Below are positions 9,687-18,601 of a DNA stretch of 64,000 bases, piece after piece. Position 1 is the first letter of the stretch; every line of letters begins with the position of its first letter. A model generated the notes under the pieces. The model saw nothing but the letters and a program-made list of their open reading frames with translations, was not told the DNA's origin and did not search any database. Made by a program: the position numbers and the translations under genes. Source of the stretch: RGIG7213 sp045540335 (lineage in GTDB: Bacteria; Bacillota; Clostridia; Oscillospirales; CAG-272); the NCBI GenBank assembly GCA_045540335.1, contig JAZQHC010000004.1, positions 3,252-67,251 of the forward strand. Direction: 5' to 3'.

Positions 9687-9723
9687 AAAAATCGGCGGAA
9701 GAATATTCTTCCGCCGATTTTTA
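9687..9723 (+). terminator. Terminator after solute-binding protein gene
   Basis: Near-perfect inverted repeat around GAATATTC with stem AAATCGGCGGAAGAA and its complement, then TTTTTAT. Confidence 0.9.
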
Positions 9724-9862
9724 TTTAACAGATCTTACAATTTTTATTCGTGCTTTGTTTTTGACTACTTAAAAAACAACGAAATTGCCTTGTAGTAATG
9801 AAAATATCTATCAATACTATAATGCTGAAAAATGTAAATTTTTGTTTTGTGTATGTTTGCTG

Positions 9863-9891
9863 TTGAATTTTGTTTTCATATATGATATTAT
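9863..9891 (+). promoter_or_regulatory. Sigma-A promoter of the dockerin/cohesin pair
   Basis: TTGAAT, 17 bases, TATTAT, about 50 bases upstream of the ATG at 9943. It would drive both the dockerin gene and the following cohesin gene. Confidence 0.75.
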
Positions 9892-9942
9892 TAAATAGAT
9901 TAACGAAAAGTAATCTATACTACGGAAAGGCATGGTATCAGT

Positions 9943-12900
9943 ATGTTGAAAAAGGTTGTTGGGATTGTACTTATAATGTCAATGCTACTTTCTTTTGTCA
10001 ATGTTTTTGCAGGCGTTGCATCATACACGGAAAAAAACGGCGGGATAACGATAACCTCGTGGGATAAAACCGATTCATACGTTATCGAAGTGCCGCAAAA
10101 AATATCAGGTAAAAACGTAACCGCTATCGGAAGCGGTGCATTTGCAGACTGCGTTTCAGTATGTGAAATAGTTATACCGGATACCGTAAAGGAAATAGCT
10201 GCCGATGCTTTTCTTGGTTGTCCTTCGCTGAAATCCATTACGGTAAGTGCTCAAAACCCATATTTTACAACGGTGAACGGCGCACTGTATTCGAAAGATA
10301 AAACGAAATTGATAAAATTTTGCGATTATTCTTTATCAGATATTGCGTTACCTTCAACTGTAAAGCATATCGATGATTATGCTTTCTATGATATGTACAA
10401 TTTGCAATGTGTTTCGTCAAGTGCAAATATTTTAAGTGTAGGTGCGTATGCTTTTTACGGTTGTTCCTCGCTTGATTCAATATCCTTATCAGCTGTAACT
10501 GCTGCAGGCGAATATGCTTTTTGCGGATGCAGTGCACTTTTAAATGCAGATCTTTCATCGTTAAATAATATTCCCAAAGCAATGTTTTATAACTGTAGTT
10601 ATTTGCAGGGTGTCGTGCTTTCACCCGAACTGGCAAATATAGCAGCCTTAGCTTTCGCAGGATGCTTTTCTGTTAATATAATTTTGATACCCCAAAATAC
10701 GGCGGTGGAAAAAGATGCTTTTTTCGGCTGCAACGCAACGTTGTATTGCAGTAATAAAGGGCTTGAATATGCTAAAGCGAATGGGCTTGGCTATATTTTA
10801 AAGGCTTACGACGGAAGTGTGCCTGTAAAATCTATATCGGTGAAAAATACGTCTATTACGGCAAAGATTGGTAATTCGTTTCGTGTATCGTATAGTATAG
10901 AGCCCACAAATGCACAGGTAAAGGACGTATATTTTATTTCAAGTAATGAAGATATCGTATATATTGACGATGGACGGGTGTATCCAAAATCTGCAGGTGT
11001 TGCAACCGTTTCAATAATCTCTGTTGACGGTAACAAAACGGCAACTATTACGGTAAATGTAACCGATAGAGATGCCCCGTTACAGTCAGAACATCCGTAT
11101 AAAAGCGGCGAAACATCGAAATATTCTTATACCGTTGCAGGAAATCCCGAAAAAATTGCCGTTACCTTTTCTAACGACACATACGTTGAAGACGGCGAAG
11201 ATTTTATTATAGTATCAGATAAAGAAGGTAACACGGTTGGCACTTATACAGCAGGTATGCTTTCAAATAAAACCGTTGTTTTAAACGGCGATACGGTAAA
11301 CGTTTCAATCGTTGCAGATAGAGATATAGCGTATTACGGCTTTTGTATTACAAGGGCTGTTGATATTAAAAATATAAATTTATCAACTGAAATAAAGCTT
11401 GATAAAAGTGAATTGTCGTTGGATTACGGTGAATCGTATAGCTTTAAATGTACTACCACACCGACCAACGCAATTAAAGACATACGTTATTTTTCATCTG
11501 ATGAATCTGTAATTACAGTTGATGAAAACGGCGTTTTATACGCTTTAAACGACGGTACGGCGTATATCATGGCGGTAGATGCTTTGTCGGGCAAGATTTT
11601 TAAATGCAATGTTACCGTTAACAAGAATGCATATAACGGTATGCATTATATCGTAAATAATTCGAAGGTTACGTTAACGTATTACGACGGCGAAGAAAAA
11701 GACCTCGTTATTCCCGATCAAATTAACGGTATGCCAGTTTGTACAATTTCAAACGGTGCGTTTATGTACAGCCCAACCCTGCAAAGCGTAAAAATTCCTT
11801 CAAGCGTTGCGTTTATTGCCGAAGATGCGTTTGGCGGGTGCGTTGGGTTAAAGTCGTTTACGGTTGATGAAAATAATGCAAATTATTCTTCGGTAAACGG
11901 TTTGCTTTATAACAAGGATAAAACCGTGCTTATATCGTTTCCTGCCGGAATAACAGGTAATGCATCAGTCGAAAACGGTACAAAAACGATAAATAGTAAT
12001 GCATTTTATATGTGTTCAAGTATTACAAGTGTTACGATACCTTCAAGCGTTACAAGCATTGAAACAGGTGCATTTGATTTTTGCGAATCGTTGCAGGCAA
12101 TATTCTACCAAGGTAAATCGTATTCGGCAATTGGCGGCTGCCTTTATTCTGCCGACGGCAAAAGGCTTCTTGTCGTTCCTTGTGCAAAAAGCGGTGAATT
12201 TACCGTTGCAGAGGGCACAGTAGAGATTGATAATAACGCGTTTTTTTCTTGCTTTAAAATAACTTCTGTGGTATTACCGCAAACCTTACAAAAAGTAAAC
12301 GGTGCTTTTTCACAGCTTTCTTCGCTTGAAAAAATAACGGTTTCCTCGTCTAATACTTATTTTACTACGTCAAAGGGCGTGCTTTACAGTAAAGATAAAA
12401 AAACAATTATATCCGTGCCCTGCGCAACAAAAGGTACGTACTCTGTTTTAAACGGTGTACTTACAATAGGGCAATATGCATTTGCAAATTGCGAGGATAT
12501 AAGCGGCGTGTTGCTTCCTTTAAGTGTAAAGACGATTGAAAAACACGCATTTTACGGCGCCCAGGGGCTTTCTTCGTTAATATTGCCTAAATCAATTACA
12601 GCAATAGGTGATTATGCGTTTGATAACTGCTCTAATTTAAACGTGTTTGCACCCGAAAATATAACAAGTATAGGTCAAAGCCGTAACGCACGCTTGTTTT
12701 GTAAAGGCGCGACGGCTTCAAACGCGAAGAAAAACGGATATACAGTAACCGAGATACTGTATGCTTGTAACGATACTGCATCGGCGGTATTGTTTGAAAA
12801 CGTTCCGAATGGCGCAAATCTAAACGTTAAAAAGGTAACCGGCGGAAAGCAAGCGCAGGTAAAGTCATTGTTTAAGGAATATAGCCCCGTATCGTATGAA

Positions 12901-14004
12901 ATATCTTTTGACGGATACGTTACGGAAAGGGAATATTCATGCGTTATCTTTTGCGACGGTAACGTGGAAGAAGTATATGCTATTCACGGTAACAGTAAGG
13001 AAAAAGTATATTTCACACGATTTGATAACGGCATAGTTCTTTCTGTAAAGGGCGGTATTTATGCATTTCTTTACAGTGGTGATACTGATGATCAAAGCGG
13101 AATATCACTTAAAACAATGCCAAATAAAATAAAGTATAAATACGGCGAAAAATTCGATAGTGCCGGAATGCAGCTGTATTACAAGAATTTTGCGGGTATA
13201 GTCAGCACGGTTTCAAGCGGTTTTAAATGCAGTGCAGCGCTTGACAGCTTCGGTGATAATGCCGTAAACGTGGAATACAACGGCTTAAAGCTTTCGTTTA
13301 ACGTAACCGTAACTGCAGATCCGCTTTCGGGTAAGGCAAATATAAGCGGTGACGGAAAAATAGGCTCTGTTTTAACCTTGAAAATAGAAAATCTAAACCA
13401 ATCAATACCGTATGAAATAATTTGGTACAGAAATAAAACACAAATAAGTGCGGCTAAAAACGCCCTTTCGTATAAATTAACTGCTGCCGACAGCGGTGCG
13501 GATATATCTGTACAGATAAAAGCAACTCAAGGCTTTAATGGAACAATAGTTACCAATTCTATAAAGGTTGAATTAACCGAATTGATTTCTGAAAAGTATA
13601 AGATCAATTCAGATAATATTATCAGCGGTATTTCCGAATCTACCACTTGGGCAGACGTTTTGAAAACGCTTAACATAAAACAAAATGTGAAGGCATACAA
13701 CAAAACGACAGAGCTTAAAGAAAGCGACCTTGTTACCACAGGTACGCATATAACGCTTTATTCCGACGATACCGTTGTTCATCAAATAACCGTAGTGGTT
13801 ACAGGTGATATAAACGGCGACGGTAAAATATCATTGATAGACTTTGCAAATATGAAAGCGTATATGCTTGGCGATAAAAAATTTGCTTCATTTGACAAAT
13901 ACGCCGCAGACGTTAACGGCGACGGCAAGCTTTCGCTTATTGATTTTGCACAGTTTAAAGCACATATGCTTGGCGATATAACAATAAAAGGGAAGGAATA
14001 TTGA
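9943..14004 (+). CDS. Dockerin-tagged BspA-type LRR and Ig-like surface protein
   Basis: This 1353-residue secreted protein has a signal peptide (residues 1-23). Two blocks of LRR_5/BspA-type repeats (~38-290 and ~570-945) repeat the pattern AFxxCxxLxSIxIPxxVxxI. Big_2-like Ig domains lie near 300-375 and 475-565, and further Ig-like segments near 1045-1210. A type I dockerin sits at ~1288-1346 with two complete calcium loops, DINGDGKISLID and DVNGDGKLSLID; both have the same SLIDF recognition segment, so it is internally symmetric. Such LRR domains usually bind proteins or glycans; no enzyme domain is seen. GGAAAGG lies 12 bases before the ATG. It ends two bases before the cohesin gene's ATG, so the two are co-transcribed and its natural partner is probably that cohesin. 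Confidence 0.88.
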   Translation: MLKKVVGIVLIMSMLLSFVNVFAGVASYTEKNGGITITSWDKTDSYVIEVPQKISGKNVTAIGSGAFADCVSVCEIVIPDTVKEIAADAFLGCPSLKSITVSAQNPYFTTVNGALYSKDKTKLIKFCDYSLSDIALPSTVKHIDDYAFYDMYNLQCVSSSANILSVGAYAFYGCSSLDSISLSAVTAAGEYAFCGCSALLNADLSSLNNIPKAMFYNCSYLQGVVLSPELANIAALAFAGCFSVNIILIPQNTAVEKDAFFGCNATLYCSNKGLEYAKANGLGYILKAYDGSVPVKSISVKNTSITAKIGNSFRVSYSIEPTNAQVKDVYFISSNEDIVYIDDGRVYPKSAGVATVSIISVDGNKTATITVNVTDRDAPLQSEHPYKSGETSKYSYTVAGNPEKIAVTFSNDTYVEDGEDFIIVSDKEGNTVGTYTAGMLSNKTVVLNGDTVNVSIVADRDIAYYGFCITRAVDIKNINLSTEIKLDKSELSLDYGESYSFKCTTTPTNAIKDIRYFSSDESVITVDENGVLYALNDGTAYIMAVDALSGKIFKCNVTVNKNAYNGMHYIVNNSKVTLTYYDGEEKDLVIPDQINGMPVCTISNGAFMYSPTLQSVKIPSSVAFIAEDAFGGCVGLKSFTVDENNANYSSVNGLLYNKDKTVLISFPAGITGNASVENGTKTINSNAFYMCSSITSVTIPSSVTSIETGAFDFCESLQAIFYQGKSYSAIGGCLYSADGKRLLVVPCAKSGEFTVAEGTVEIDNNAFFSCFKITSVVLPQTLQKVNGAFSQLSSLEKITVSSSNTYFTTSKGVLYSKDKKTIISVPCATKGTYSVLNGVLTIGQYAFANCEDISGVLLPLSVKTIEKHAFYGAQGLSSLILPKSITAIGDYAFDNCSNLNVFAPENITSIGQSRNARLFCKGATASNAKKNGYTVTEILYACNDTASAVLFENVPNGANLNVKKVTGGKQAQVKSLFKEYSPVSYEISFDGYVTEREYSCVIFCDGNVEEVYAIHGNSKEKVYFTRFDNGIVLSVKGGIYAFLYSGDTDDQSGISLKTMPNKIKYKYGEKFDSAGMQLYYKNFAGIVSTVSSGFKCSAALDSFGDNAVNVEYNGLKLSFNVTVTADPLSGKANISGDGKIGSVLTLKIENLNQSIPYEIIWYRNKTQISAAKNALSYKLTAADSGADISVQIKATQGFNGTIVTNSIKVELTELISEKYKINSDNIISGISESTTWADVLKTLNIKQNVKAYNKTTELKESDLVTTGTHITLYSDDTVVHQITVVVTGDINGDGKISLIDFANMKAYMLGDKKFASFDKYAADVNGDGKLSLIDFAQFKAHMLGDITIKGKEY

Positions 14005-14006
14005 TA

Positions 14007-15317
14007 ATGAAAAAAATATTAGTATCTATTGTAAGTGCTTTGATGCTTTTTTCGATGCTTAACGTTGCTGTGTTTGCCGCCTCTCCCGAAGTTGATATCA
14101 GCGGGCCTGACGGGGCATATGCTAACGACAAAATAACTTTTACGGCAAAAATAGACGTAAACGATGCAGAAATATACGCAGTTTCATTTAACGCCGTATA
14201 TGATTCCTCAAAGCTTACATACGTTTCATCAGGTGATAAGCTTTCAGGGTGGGAGGTTAATGAAAGTGATAACGGAAACGGAAATATTTTGTTTTTGTGT
14301 AATTACAACAGCGACCCTGTAACAAGCGATAAAACGCTTGTAAAATTAACCTTTAAGGTCAATTCCTCTGTTAAAAAGGGCGATGATATTTCCGTAGCGT
14401 TTAAAAACGTTGTTCTTACTTCATTAGATCAGGAATATTCTGCAAAAGATGCTTCGTGCAACGTTACAGTTAAAGAAAAATCATCGGATTGCACGCTTTC
14501 TTCGTTGTCAATAAGCGGAATCGACATTTCACCTAAATTTTCTCCGGATGTAACCAAATATACTGCAGAGTTTGAATATAGAACCGAAAAGCTTTCGATC
14601 AGAACGGAAACGAACGATTCTTCGGCAACGGTGTCTGTTTCGGGCAACAGATCCTTTAAAGAAGGGAAAAACACAATAACAGTAACCGTTACTGCAGAAG
14701 ACGGAACAAAAAAAGATTACGTTATTACGGCAACGATGGGGGCAAACCCAAATCCCCAAAAGGATTCTAACAGTAAGATTTCAAGTATAGATTTGTCGCA
14801 AGGCGAATTGGATAAAGAATTTTCCCCATCTGTTTATGAGTATAACGTAACGGTTTCTGCTGACGTAAACGAGGTTGTTATTACCCCAACTGCCGAAAGT
14901 AAAAAGGCTGTCTGCGAAGCTGTAACAGTGAAGCTTGGCGACGGCACAGTTGCAAAATTAGTTTGCAAGGCCGAAGACGGATCAACAAGTACATATACGT
15001 TTACGTTTGTAAAATTCACAGAAAACGAAACGGATACAAGCGAATCAGAACCGATCGAATCCGATACAAAAGAGGAAACATCTTCTTCAAATACAGAGGA
15101 AGACCCGCAAGAAACAACAGAAGAAATAACAACTGAAACTACCGAAATTACACCTTCCGAAAGCGAAAAAAGTGATGAAACGACACAACCTTCAGATACA
15201 ACAACACATAACGGCATAAGCAAGCCCGTTCCGCTTTGGGTGGTTTTAGTGTGTTCCATTGTTTCATTGGCTATTGGCGCAGCTGTTTCGGCAATAATAT
15301 TTAAACGTAAATTCTAA
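14007..15317 (+). CDS. Membrane-anchored single-cohesin protein
   Basis: The 436-residue protein has a signal peptide (~1-25, ending VFAAS), then a cohesin-like domain at ~28-155 with typical strands: FTAKIDVNDAEIYAVSFNA, YDSSKLTYVSS and KTLVKLTFKVNS. Two cadherin-like beta-sandwich domains (PF12733 type, each with LSSLSISGIDISPKFSP or a similar opening and YTAEFEY) follow at ~163-247 and ~260-345. A Thr/Glu/Ser linker leads to a transmembrane helix (~406-432) and a short KRKF tail. It would therefore display one cohesin outside the membrane. GGGAAGG precedes the ATG; the upstream TTG is less likely. Neighbouring dockerin gene ends two bases earlier. The cohesin call rests on pattern, not on a profile search. 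Confidence 0.8.
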   Translation: MKKILVSIVSALMLFSMLNVAVFAASPEVDISGPDGAYANDKITFTAKIDVNDAEIYAVSFNAVYDSSKLTYVSSGDKLSGWEVNESDNGNGNILFLCNYNSDPVTSDKTLVKLTFKVNSSVKKGDDISVAFKNVVLTSLDQEYSAKDASCNVTVKEKSSDCTLSSLSISGIDISPKFSPDVTKYTAEFEYRTEKLSIRTETNDSSATVSVSGNRSFKEGKNTITVTVTAEDGTKKDYVITATMGANPNPQKDSNSKISSIDLSQGELDKEFSPSVYEYNVTVSADVNEVVITPTAESKKAVCEAVTVKLGDGTVAKLVCKAEDGSTSTYTFTFVKFTENETDTSESEPIESDTKEETSSSNTEEDPQETTEEITTETTEITPSESEKSDETTQPSDTTTHNGISKPVPLWVVLVCSIVSLAIGAAVSAIIFKRKF

Positions 15318-15328
15318 AATAGAAAAAC

Positions 15329-15370
15329 AGGGCATATTATATAAGGAAGTATAATATGCCCTTTATTTTT
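15329..15370 (+). terminator. Terminator between cohesin gene and yabP
   Basis: Stem AGGGCATATTATA with its complement TATAATATGCCCT, then TTATTTTT. It separates the cohesin/dockerin unit from the yabP operon. Confidence 0.85.
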
Positions 15371-15388
15371 GGGCAAAAAGGGGAATAT

Positions 15389-15646
15389 ATGGCTGAACAT
15401 AACGTAACTTTAAAAGCGCGAAAGCACATTGAAATAACTGGTGCTGTAAACGTATTAAGCTTTGATGACGAGCAAGTCGTACTAAAAACCACGATGGGAA
15501 TGTGCTGTGTACAGGGAAATATGTTAACTATCAGTAAGCTTGATTGTGACGGAGGCGACGTTTTTATAGATGGGGAAATAAACGCTGTTTATTATCCTTC
15601 GCAAACAGAAGAAAAGCACGGATTCTTTTCTAAAATATTTAAATGA
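15389..15646 (+). CDS. yabP: Sporulation protein YabP
   Basis: An 85-residue protein with the YabP family layout: HNVTLKARKHIEITGAVNVL, a short beta-rich body and an INAVYY end. YabP is needed for a late stage of spore formation (cortex/coat assembly) and is made in the mother cell in Bacillus. The start at 15389 has AAAGGGGA five bases upstream; a longer start at 15356 lies inside the terminator hairpin and is rejected. It overlaps yabQ by four bases (ATGA), so the two are translationally coupled. Confidence 0.88.
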   Translation: MAEHNVTLKARKHIEITGAVNVLSFDDEQVVLKTTMGMCCVQGNMLTISKLDCDGGDVFIDGEINAVYYPSQTEEKHGFFSKIFK

Positions 15647-16161
15647 CGGGGTTTTTGCATCAATCCCCGAACGAACAGCTTTGCCTGATATTATATTCGC
15701 TGTGCCTTGGCGTAGGGGTAGGAATAATTTATTCTTTTTTCGACACCATATCTATAATTTTAAATCTACATATTGATACAAAAAGAGCGAATTTCGAAAA
15801 AAAACTATCAAGTGACAAAAATAAAATAATAATTTTAAAAATATTTCAATTTTCTATTGATTTTTTATTTTCCGTAGTATATACTATAATTACAGTCGTG
15901 TTTATTTTCTGCGCTAATAACGGTAAATTTCGTTTTTTTGTAATGATGTTTGCTGTTTTGGGGTTCGTTTTATATAAAGTGACAGTTGGAAAAGCAGTAA
16001 ATTATTTGATGTGCGCGTTATTTTCGTATATCAAAAGGTTATTGTCTTTTATCGTAATATCTCCGCTTTGCCACGCGTGTGTATTTATGCACGGCAAGAT
16101 ATACGGCATAAAGATTAAAAGGAAAATTTTTAATACTGTATCAAAGGATAGGGATTTTTGA
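15643..16161 (+). CDS. yabQ: Sporulation membrane protein YabQ
   Basis: A 172-residue membrane protein with the YabQ N-terminus (LCLILYSLCLGVGVGIIYSF), then three or four further hydrophobic helices and a basic C-terminus. YabQ is required for spore cortex formation and localises to the membranes around the forespore in Bacillus. It overlaps yabP by four bases and shares one base with divIC, the usual yabP-yabQ-divIC order of endospore formers. Confidence 0.85.
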   Translation: MTGFLHQSPNEQLCLILYSLCLGVGVGIIYSFFDTISIILNLHIDTKRANFEKKLSSDKNKIIILKIFQFSIDFLFSVVYTIITVVFIFCANNGKFRFFVMMFAVLGFVLYKVTVGKAVNYLMCALFSYIKRLLSFIVISPLCHACVFMHGKIYGIKIKRKIFNTVSKDRDF

Positions 16162-16439
16162 TGAGATTAAGGGCGAATATATTCGTTAAATCTGCATTGG
16201 GCGTATTTTTGATATTTGCTTTCGTAATGATAGTCAGTTTAAGTATGAAGGTCAATACTCTTAAAGAAAAATATGGCGAATTGGCATCGCAAGTTTCGGA
16301 TAAGCAAATTCAAGTTGAAAAATTACGTGCTGAGTACGAGCAGGAGATAGACGAAGATTACATAAAAAAAGTTGCAAAAGAAGAATTAGGGTATCATATG
16401 CCCGACGAGATCATTTATTATAACGATTTAACAAAATAA
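16161..16439 (+). CDS. divIC: Septum formation initiator, FtsB/DivIC family
   Basis: This 92-residue bitopic protein has a short cytoplasmic start, one transmembrane helix (~9-28), a heptad-rich coiled coil (LKEKYGELASQVSDKQIQVE) and the family ending KKVAKEELGYHMPDE. It belongs to the FtsB/DivIC/FtsL divisome subcomplex that controls septal peptidoglycan synthesis. Its ATG overlaps the yabQ stop by one base (TGATG). AGGATAGGGA lies upstream. The family and gene order both support the call. Confidence 0.88.
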   Translation: MRLRANIFVKSALGVFLIFAFVMIVSLSMKVNTLKEKYGELASQVSDKQIQVEKLRAEYEQEIDEDYIKKVAKEELGYHMPDEIIYYNDLTK

Positions 16440-16447
16440 ACGTAAGG

Positions 16448-16485
16448 GGCTGTCGCATTTTTTTGTTGACAGCCTTAAAAAATGC
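16448..16485 (+). promoter_or_regulatory. Interleaved inverted repeats ahead of the amidohydrolase
   Basis: GGCTGTC (16448-16454) pairs with GACAGCC (16468-16474), and GCATTTTTT (16455-16463) pairs with AAAAAATGC (16477-16485). The two stems interleave, so they either exclude each other or form an H-type pseudoknot, ending a few bases before the ribosome binding site. It may also act as the divIC terminator. Confidence 0.4.
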
Positions 16486-16499
16486 AAAGAGGGATTTTT

Positions 16500-17669
16500 A
16501 TGATCATTAAAAATGCAAGGATCATCACCATGAATGGTGATGAAATTATTGAAAACGGTTACATTATAATCCAAAATGGCAAAATAAAAGAAGTGGCAGA
16601 GGGGGAAGTATCTGCAAACGACGAAGATATATTTGATGCAAACGGGGGAACTGTTACGCCGGGATTTATTGATGCACATACCCATCTTGGAATGATAGAG
16701 GATTCTATAACGTTTGAGGGGGATGATCTTAACGAAGAGTCATCACCTATTTCCCCACAGCTTTCAGCTATTGACGGTATCAATCCGTTGGACGTATGCT
16801 TTGCTGATGCGTATAAAGCAGGTGTTACCTCTGTTTGTACAGGCCCCGGCAGTGCCAATCCGATCAGCGGTGCTATGGTTGCCATGAAAACATACGGCAA
16901 ACGTGTTGACGATATGATGATTTCTTGCCCTTGTGCTATGAAATTTGCACTTGGCGAAAACCCAAAATCTGTTTATCACGGTAAAAGCGAAGCTCCGCAA
17001 ACGCGACTTGCTACTGCTTCTTTGATAAGGGAGGCGCTGACTAAGGCTAAAAAATATGTTAAATCTATGGATAATTACGAAGCTGACAGCGAAAACTTCG
17101 ACGAACCAGAATATGATGATAAAAACGAAGCGCTTGCACCTGTAATAAAAGGCGAGTGCCCTGCGCATTTTCATGCACATAGGGCAGACGATATATTTAC
17201 TGCTATTCGTATTGCTAATAAATTTTCCCTTAAATATACAATTGTTCATTGTACGGAAGGGTACATGATAGCAGACGAGCTTTTGAAAGAAAACGTATCT
17301 GCAATCGTAGGTCCTAACATGACCGACAGAAGTAAACCCGAATTAAAAAATCTTTCTTTTGAAAATCCCAAAATATTAAATCAGCACGGAATTTTAACTG
17401 CAATCAGCACCGATCATCCCGAAACGCCGGTACAATATTTACCTATATGCGCCGCCCTTGCACATAAACACGGCTTGCCTTATATGGATGCCTTGAAGGC
17501 AATAACTGTAAATGCGGCTAAAATTTTAGGTATAGACGATAAAGTAGGTATAATTAAAAAGGGTATGGATGCAGATATTGCAATTTTCGACGGTGATCCG
17601 TTAAACCTTTATACGAATACCGTAAAAACCATTATAAACGGTATTACCGTATATGAAAAAAATAATTAA
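16500..17669 (+). CDS. Metal-dependent amidohydrolase (imidazolonepropionase-like)
   Basis: The 389-residue cytoplasmic enzyme opens with the composite beta-sandwich typical of the superfamily (MIIKNARIITMNG) and has metal ligands H60 and H62 in GFIDAHTHLG, further histidines in HFHAHRADD and IVHCTEG, and the catalytic aspartate in ISTDHPE, closing with GMDADIAIFDGDPL. The closest recalled relatives are imidazolonepropionase-like amidohydrolases acting on cyclic amides or prolidase-type substrates; the substrate is not decided. AGAGGGA lies five bases before this ATG; an ATG 18 bases earlier lacks a proper site. No histidine-degradation genes lie nearby, so hut function is unlikely. Confidence 0.82.
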   Translation: MIIKNARIITMNGDEIIENGYIIIQNGKIKEVAEGEVSANDEDIFDANGGTVTPGFIDAHTHLGMIEDSITFEGDDLNEESSPISPQLSAIDGINPLDVCFADAYKAGVTSVCTGPGSANPISGAMVAMKTYGKRVDDMMISCPCAMKFALGENPKSVYHGKSEAPQTRLATASLIREALTKAKKYVKSMDNYEADSENFDEPEYDDKNEALAPVIKGECPAHFHAHRADDIFTAIRIANKFSLKYTIVHCTEGYMIADELLKENVSAIVGPNMTDRSKPELKNLSFENPKILNQHGILTAISTDHPETPVQYLPICAALAHKHGLPYMDALKAITVNAAKILGIDDKVGIIKKGMDADIAIFDGDPLNLYTNTVKTIINGITVYEKNN

Positions 17670-17815
17670 AAGCATCTTAAATTAAATGAATACAATTCAT
17701 TATAAGTACGGATAATATTTACAAATAGTTAACCACTATATTTTGTGCGTGCTATATAATGAATTTAGATAAAAATTTAACGAAATTAACAAACCACATA
17801 TAGGAGGATGATAAA

Positions 17816-18508
17816 ATGATTGGAACGAAAATACTTATCGTAGATGACGACCTCAATATATGCGAGGCACTTCGTCTGCACTTTGAAAGCGAAGGATATG
17901 AGGTTAAAACCGCTAACGACGGTGTTGAAGGTGTAAATTACTTCAAATTGTACGAGCCTGATCTTGTTTTGCTTGATATTATGCTTCCCAAAAAAGACGG
18001 TTGGGCAGTATGCAGAGAAATACGCGAGGTTTCTTCAAAGCCGATTATCATGGTAACTGCGAAGGGCGAAGTTTTTGATAAGGTTCTCGGCTTGGAAATG
18101 GGTGCTGACGATTTCGTTGTTAAACCCTTTGATATGAAAGAATTGGCAGTACGTATTAAAGCCGTGCTCAGACGTTGCAATTCACACGAAAGCCAGAATG
18201 ATGATGAAATCATCAAATTTGAAAATATTGAAATTTCACTTCAGAAATACGAATTGAAATTGAAGGGCAAAAGCGTAGATATTCCCCCGAAGGAATTGGA
18301 ATTGCTTTATTTCCTTGCATCCAACTACAACAGGGTATTTACACGCGACCAGCTTTTGGACAAGGTTTGGGGATTTGATTATCTCGGCGATTCCAGAACG
18401 GTTGACGTTCACGTAAAGCGCTTGCGCGAAAAGCTTGAAGGTGTATCCGACAAATGGGTACTTAAAACAGTTTGGGGCGTAGGCTATAAGTTTGAACTTC
18501 TTCAATAA
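17816..18508 (+). CDS. OmpR/PhoB-type response regulator
   Basis: The 230-residue regulator has a receiver domain with the acidic pocket D10-D12, phosphoacceptor D54 in VLLDIMLPKKDG, the switch Thr in MVTAKG and the conserved Lys in VVKPF. A winged-helix DNA-binding domain follows, with PPKELELLYFLA and DSRTVDVHVKRLREKL. AGGAGG lies seven bases ahead of the ATG. The sensor kinase starts 93 bases downstream. Its targets cannot be read directly; the co-oriented HtrA-like, flavin-module and CotH genes are candidates. A TATAAT lies about 60 bases upstream without a convincing -35. Confidence 0.95.
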   Translation: MIGTKILIVDDDLNICEALRLHFESEGYEVKTANDGVEGVNYFKLYEPDLVLLDIMLPKKDGWAVCREIREVSSKPIIMVTAKGEVFDKVLGLEMGADDFVVKPFDMKELAVRIKAVLRRCNSHESQNDDEIIKFENIEISLQKYELKLKGKSVDIPPKELELLYFLASNYNRVFTRDQLLDKVWGFDYLGDSRTVDVHVKRLREKLEGVSDKWVLKTVWGVGYKFELLQ

Positions 18509-18538
18509 ATAATGCAACAAAAATGCGCATGTGCAAAA

Positions 18539-18565
18539 ATTCAAAAGGGCTTTGCCCTTTTGAAT
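18539..18565 (+). promoter_or_regulatory. Intercistronic hairpin between response regulator and kinase
   Basis: A perfect 12-bp stem (ATTCAAAAGGGC with its complement) closes a TTT loop. No T tract follows, so it is unlikely to terminate; it could protect the regulator message or lower kinase expression relative to the regulator. Confidence 0.5.
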
Positions 18566-18601
18566 ATTGCGCGTGCCTTTTCTTGTTTAAGGATGTAATA
18601 A

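Noticed and set aside
9724..9862. Small RNA or short gene upstream of the dockerin gene
   Set aside because: AT-rich sequence with one promoter near its end; no hairpin with T tract and no coding frame with a ribosome binding site.
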